From Ulota crispa (Eukaryota; Streptophyta; Bryopsida; Orthotrichales; Orthotrichaceae): a stretch of DNA of 64,000 nt. Position numbers and translations under genes: made by a program. The notes beneath the pieces were generated by a model, which saw nothing but the letters and a program-made list of their open reading frames with translations, had not been told where the DNA came from and did no database searches. The stretch lies in the NCBI GenBank assembly GCA_963920765.1, contig OY987243.1, forward strand, positions 9,610,001-9,674,000, written 5' to 3'. Shown piece after piece: positions 61,700 through 64,000 of the stretch; position 1 is the first letter of the stretch; every line of letters starts with the position of its first letter.

Positions 61700-63747
61700 T
61701 TAGGTTGGCCAACTTCTGCCTTTAGTGACAGCCTCAACATCCTCAATTTCACGCGGACATATGGTAAGATTTTCACATCCATTTGAGGTGACCAGGACAT
61801 CATCTTCCAACCTCACACCACCAGAGTGACGAAACGCTTCCAGTGCCGACTTCGCAAAGAAATGACTCCTGTCAGGGTCCTCCAAGGCGGGTACCAGGAG
61901 GGCCTCAATGAAGTAGCATCCAGGCTCAACGGTGATCACCATTCCCTCCTCAAGAGTCCGCACTGTCCGCAACGATTTCAGGCCTGGCTCACTGATCCGT
62001 TCTGTTCCTGCAGGATAGCCGCCCGTGTCATGCGTGTCAAGCCCCAGGAAGTGGCCCAGCCCGTGGGGCATGAATACAGCTCCCAGTCGTTTCTCCATCA
62101 TCGCTTTCACATCCCCTTGCAACACACCATTCTCTTTCAAAGTCTCAAGAATGCAAGACTCCGCCAGCTTGTGAAGATCCACCCAGCTCGTTCCTGGTCT
62201 GCTTGTTGCAACAGAAGCTTTATCATAAGCATTTGGTAATTGTATCTCAATTTCGGAACAGAAAAAATACCTCAAGGTCCCACGGATCAGCTTAACCCCG
62301 AAGTGCCCAACCAAGACATAGAAACTCCACTTGAAAGCCTTAGTTAAATAAGGCAACTTTCAAAAACATATTATCTCCTCCAAGAATATTAGGTTACAAT
62401 TTCTTATTTTCTACTGGTACATTTTGTTGCCTTCCTTGAAGCTCCCTAACTGATTTTTTCAACTCCCAAAGATATGGAACCGGGCTACATCTGGCTATCT
62501 GAGCACTTTGGACTAAATGATTTTTGTTCCGGAGTTTGCATCACATTTACCATGACGCGAACAAAGCAAGATAATCACAGCAGAAAGAGATAATTCCACC
62601 ACCTTCGAAGTCCCTTGGCATACAATGCACACACCTCAAAGATGTTACAAATGTAAGCCCCCAGGTACCTGATTGCACTTATAACAGCTTTCTGCGCCTT
62701 GAGAACTGCACCATAAACGATTTTTTGGTTGTTGGTGAAGGTTCCATTCACTGGGAAGGAGCAAGTAATGTCCGCACCATAGAAGTGGTACTCAGCACCC
62801 ATATCAAGCAATGCCATATCGCCATCGTCAAGAAGTCTATCATTGGGTGCAGATGCATGGCCGTAATGTAGGACCGAGCTGTTGGAGCCCGTGGCACAGA
62901 TACAAGGGTAAGAACAATGGCGGCATCCTCCATAACGATATACATGGTGAAGAAATATGGCTTCAAGCTCGTGTTCCTTCATGCCTGGCTTACACTCTTG
63001 CATCACTTGGACATGGGCAGCAGAACTAACCTGGAGATCCCAAATTCAAGGTGTTAGGGTCCAACGAATGACAAAGATTGCAATACACCAACACAAGAAC
63101 ACCACTGAAAGAAATGAACTCTACAACTGATTGGAAGAAAAGCAAAGCACCTTGCACACGTAGCGCATTAGGTCAATTTCAAGGGGAGATTTGTGCACAC
63201 GGCATTCGCTGAGCACGGGATGCAACTCCTTCTTGTCCAGGGGAAAATGCTCCATGTCCTCAAACTGAGCGGGTTGTGAGAAATTCCCACTGTCAGAGTT
63301 CTTGCCATGTAGAAGATACAGCAACCAATCTGATCCTTGCCGTTTCGAGGCCAAAACCTCCGCAAGCTCGTCAACGTAGTGCACCTCATCCACTCCATAC
63401 AAAGCTTTGAAAAATGAAGGAGGTTGGATGTACCCTAGCCAAACGGCGTACTCCTCATCCAGCCGTGGACAATACAGAACCGACGTCTTGGTGTGTAAAT
63501 CTACAGTACCAAAGAAGCCAGGCTCCTTCACACCAAATAAGTAAGCGAAGTAGCTCTCTTGTCTGAATAGGGGAGTATGGTCGGTGTCGTAGCGATTCTG
63601 TTCCTCCCCTCCCTGCAGCAGGATCACTCCGTTCACATCTCGTCCTAATGATCTGAGCTTGTCGCTCATCTTGCACCACAGCTTGTTTCTGTTCACAGCG
63701 TGCAGCTCCATGTTCACCTCCATTGCTGCCATTCTTTCAACACCCAA
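61700..63747 (-). CDS. Xaa-Pro dipeptidase (prolidase, M24B peptidase)
   Basis: Prolidase cleaves dipeptides with C-terminal proline, recycling proline in the cytosol, and uses two metal ions (Mn) in the M24 pita-bread fold. Three exons on the minus strand (63151-63747, 62669-63030, 61700-62198) join with GT-AG introns of 120 bp (phase 0) and 470 bp (phase 2) into 485 residues, close to human PEPD (493). The N-terminal domain contains GVILLQGGEEQNRY and LFRQESYFAYLFGV. The five metal ligands are all present: Asp275 and Asp286 (LLDMGAEYHFYGADITCSFP), His369 (PHGLGHFLGLD), Glu411 (TVEPG) and Glu451 (GGVRLEDD), each one less than the human number. No transit or signal peptide is evident, so cytosolic location is inferred. 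The start could also be Met6 or Met9 of this model. Arabidopsis has a similar-length homologue with more introns. No defects are seen. Confidence 0.93.
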
Positions 63748-64000
63748 AGTTGCTGCTTGTCAATCCTTCTCTAAAATCACTCCCTTCTCAATATGGGCAA
63801 ACCCCCTTCTGGGAAAAACTGGGTGCGTCCCGAGACGGCACACTGCCTTCTCAATATGAATGCGCTGCTACATTCTTGAACCTGGGTGGAAAAGGCAGGT
63901 AGTACGCTTAGGGCCAATTTACATTAGGAGTGAAACCAAGGAAACTCAAACATTGAGCAATCATATTGGTGAATAGCTAAAAATTGGTTAAAAGGGCTAT
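63748..64000 (-). promoter_or_regulatory. 5' flank of prolidase
   Basis: Upstream sequence of the minus-strand gene to the window edge. No clear TATA box or other element could be assigned. Confidence 0.3.

Overview
The window is nuclear DNA of a green plant. It carries a plastid-type phosphoglucan, water dikinase, a plant HMA-domain protein and a eukaryotic prolidase. Coding exons are GC-rich with GT-AG introns and sit in very AT-rich intergenic DNA. The genes are intron-poor: none in the dikinase reading frame, two in prolidase, three in the HMA gene. The lineage cannot be named from this; a non-flowering land plant or close relative is a guess.

Layout: 285-6504 is a degenerate CACTA (EnSpm-type) transposon with long subterminal repeat zones. 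6.5-26 kb is gene-free and filled with small DNA transposons plus a 633-bp perfect ATAG microsatellite. 26.0-28.9 kb is a GC-rich island holding the four-exon HMA-domain gene (+). 29-50 kb is again gene-free and MITE-rich. 50.0-55.8 kb holds a possible leader region and the dikinase gene (+). 55.8-61 kb holds a Stowaway MITE and a dead Tc1/mariner element. 61.7-63.75 kb is the three-exon prolidase gene (-).

The three genes do not form a pathway: the dikinase acts in plastid starch turnover, prolidase in dipeptide recycling, and the HMA protein is of unknown function. No operon-like arrangement is expected or seen.

The most unusual content is a swarm of about 22 non-autonomous elements bounded by TTAA, with termini of the type CCCYTAAAGGNCC. 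They cover roughly 13 kb, about a fifth of the window, in several size classes (80 bp to about 970 bp). TTAA target duplication plus CCC ends is the signature of piggyBac-type transposition, which to my knowledge is not well established in land plants. One locus (19822-21109) has an element inside an element inside a third MITE. Paralogous empty copies of the outermost MITE elsewhere in the window support precise TTAA insertion. No matching transposase is present.
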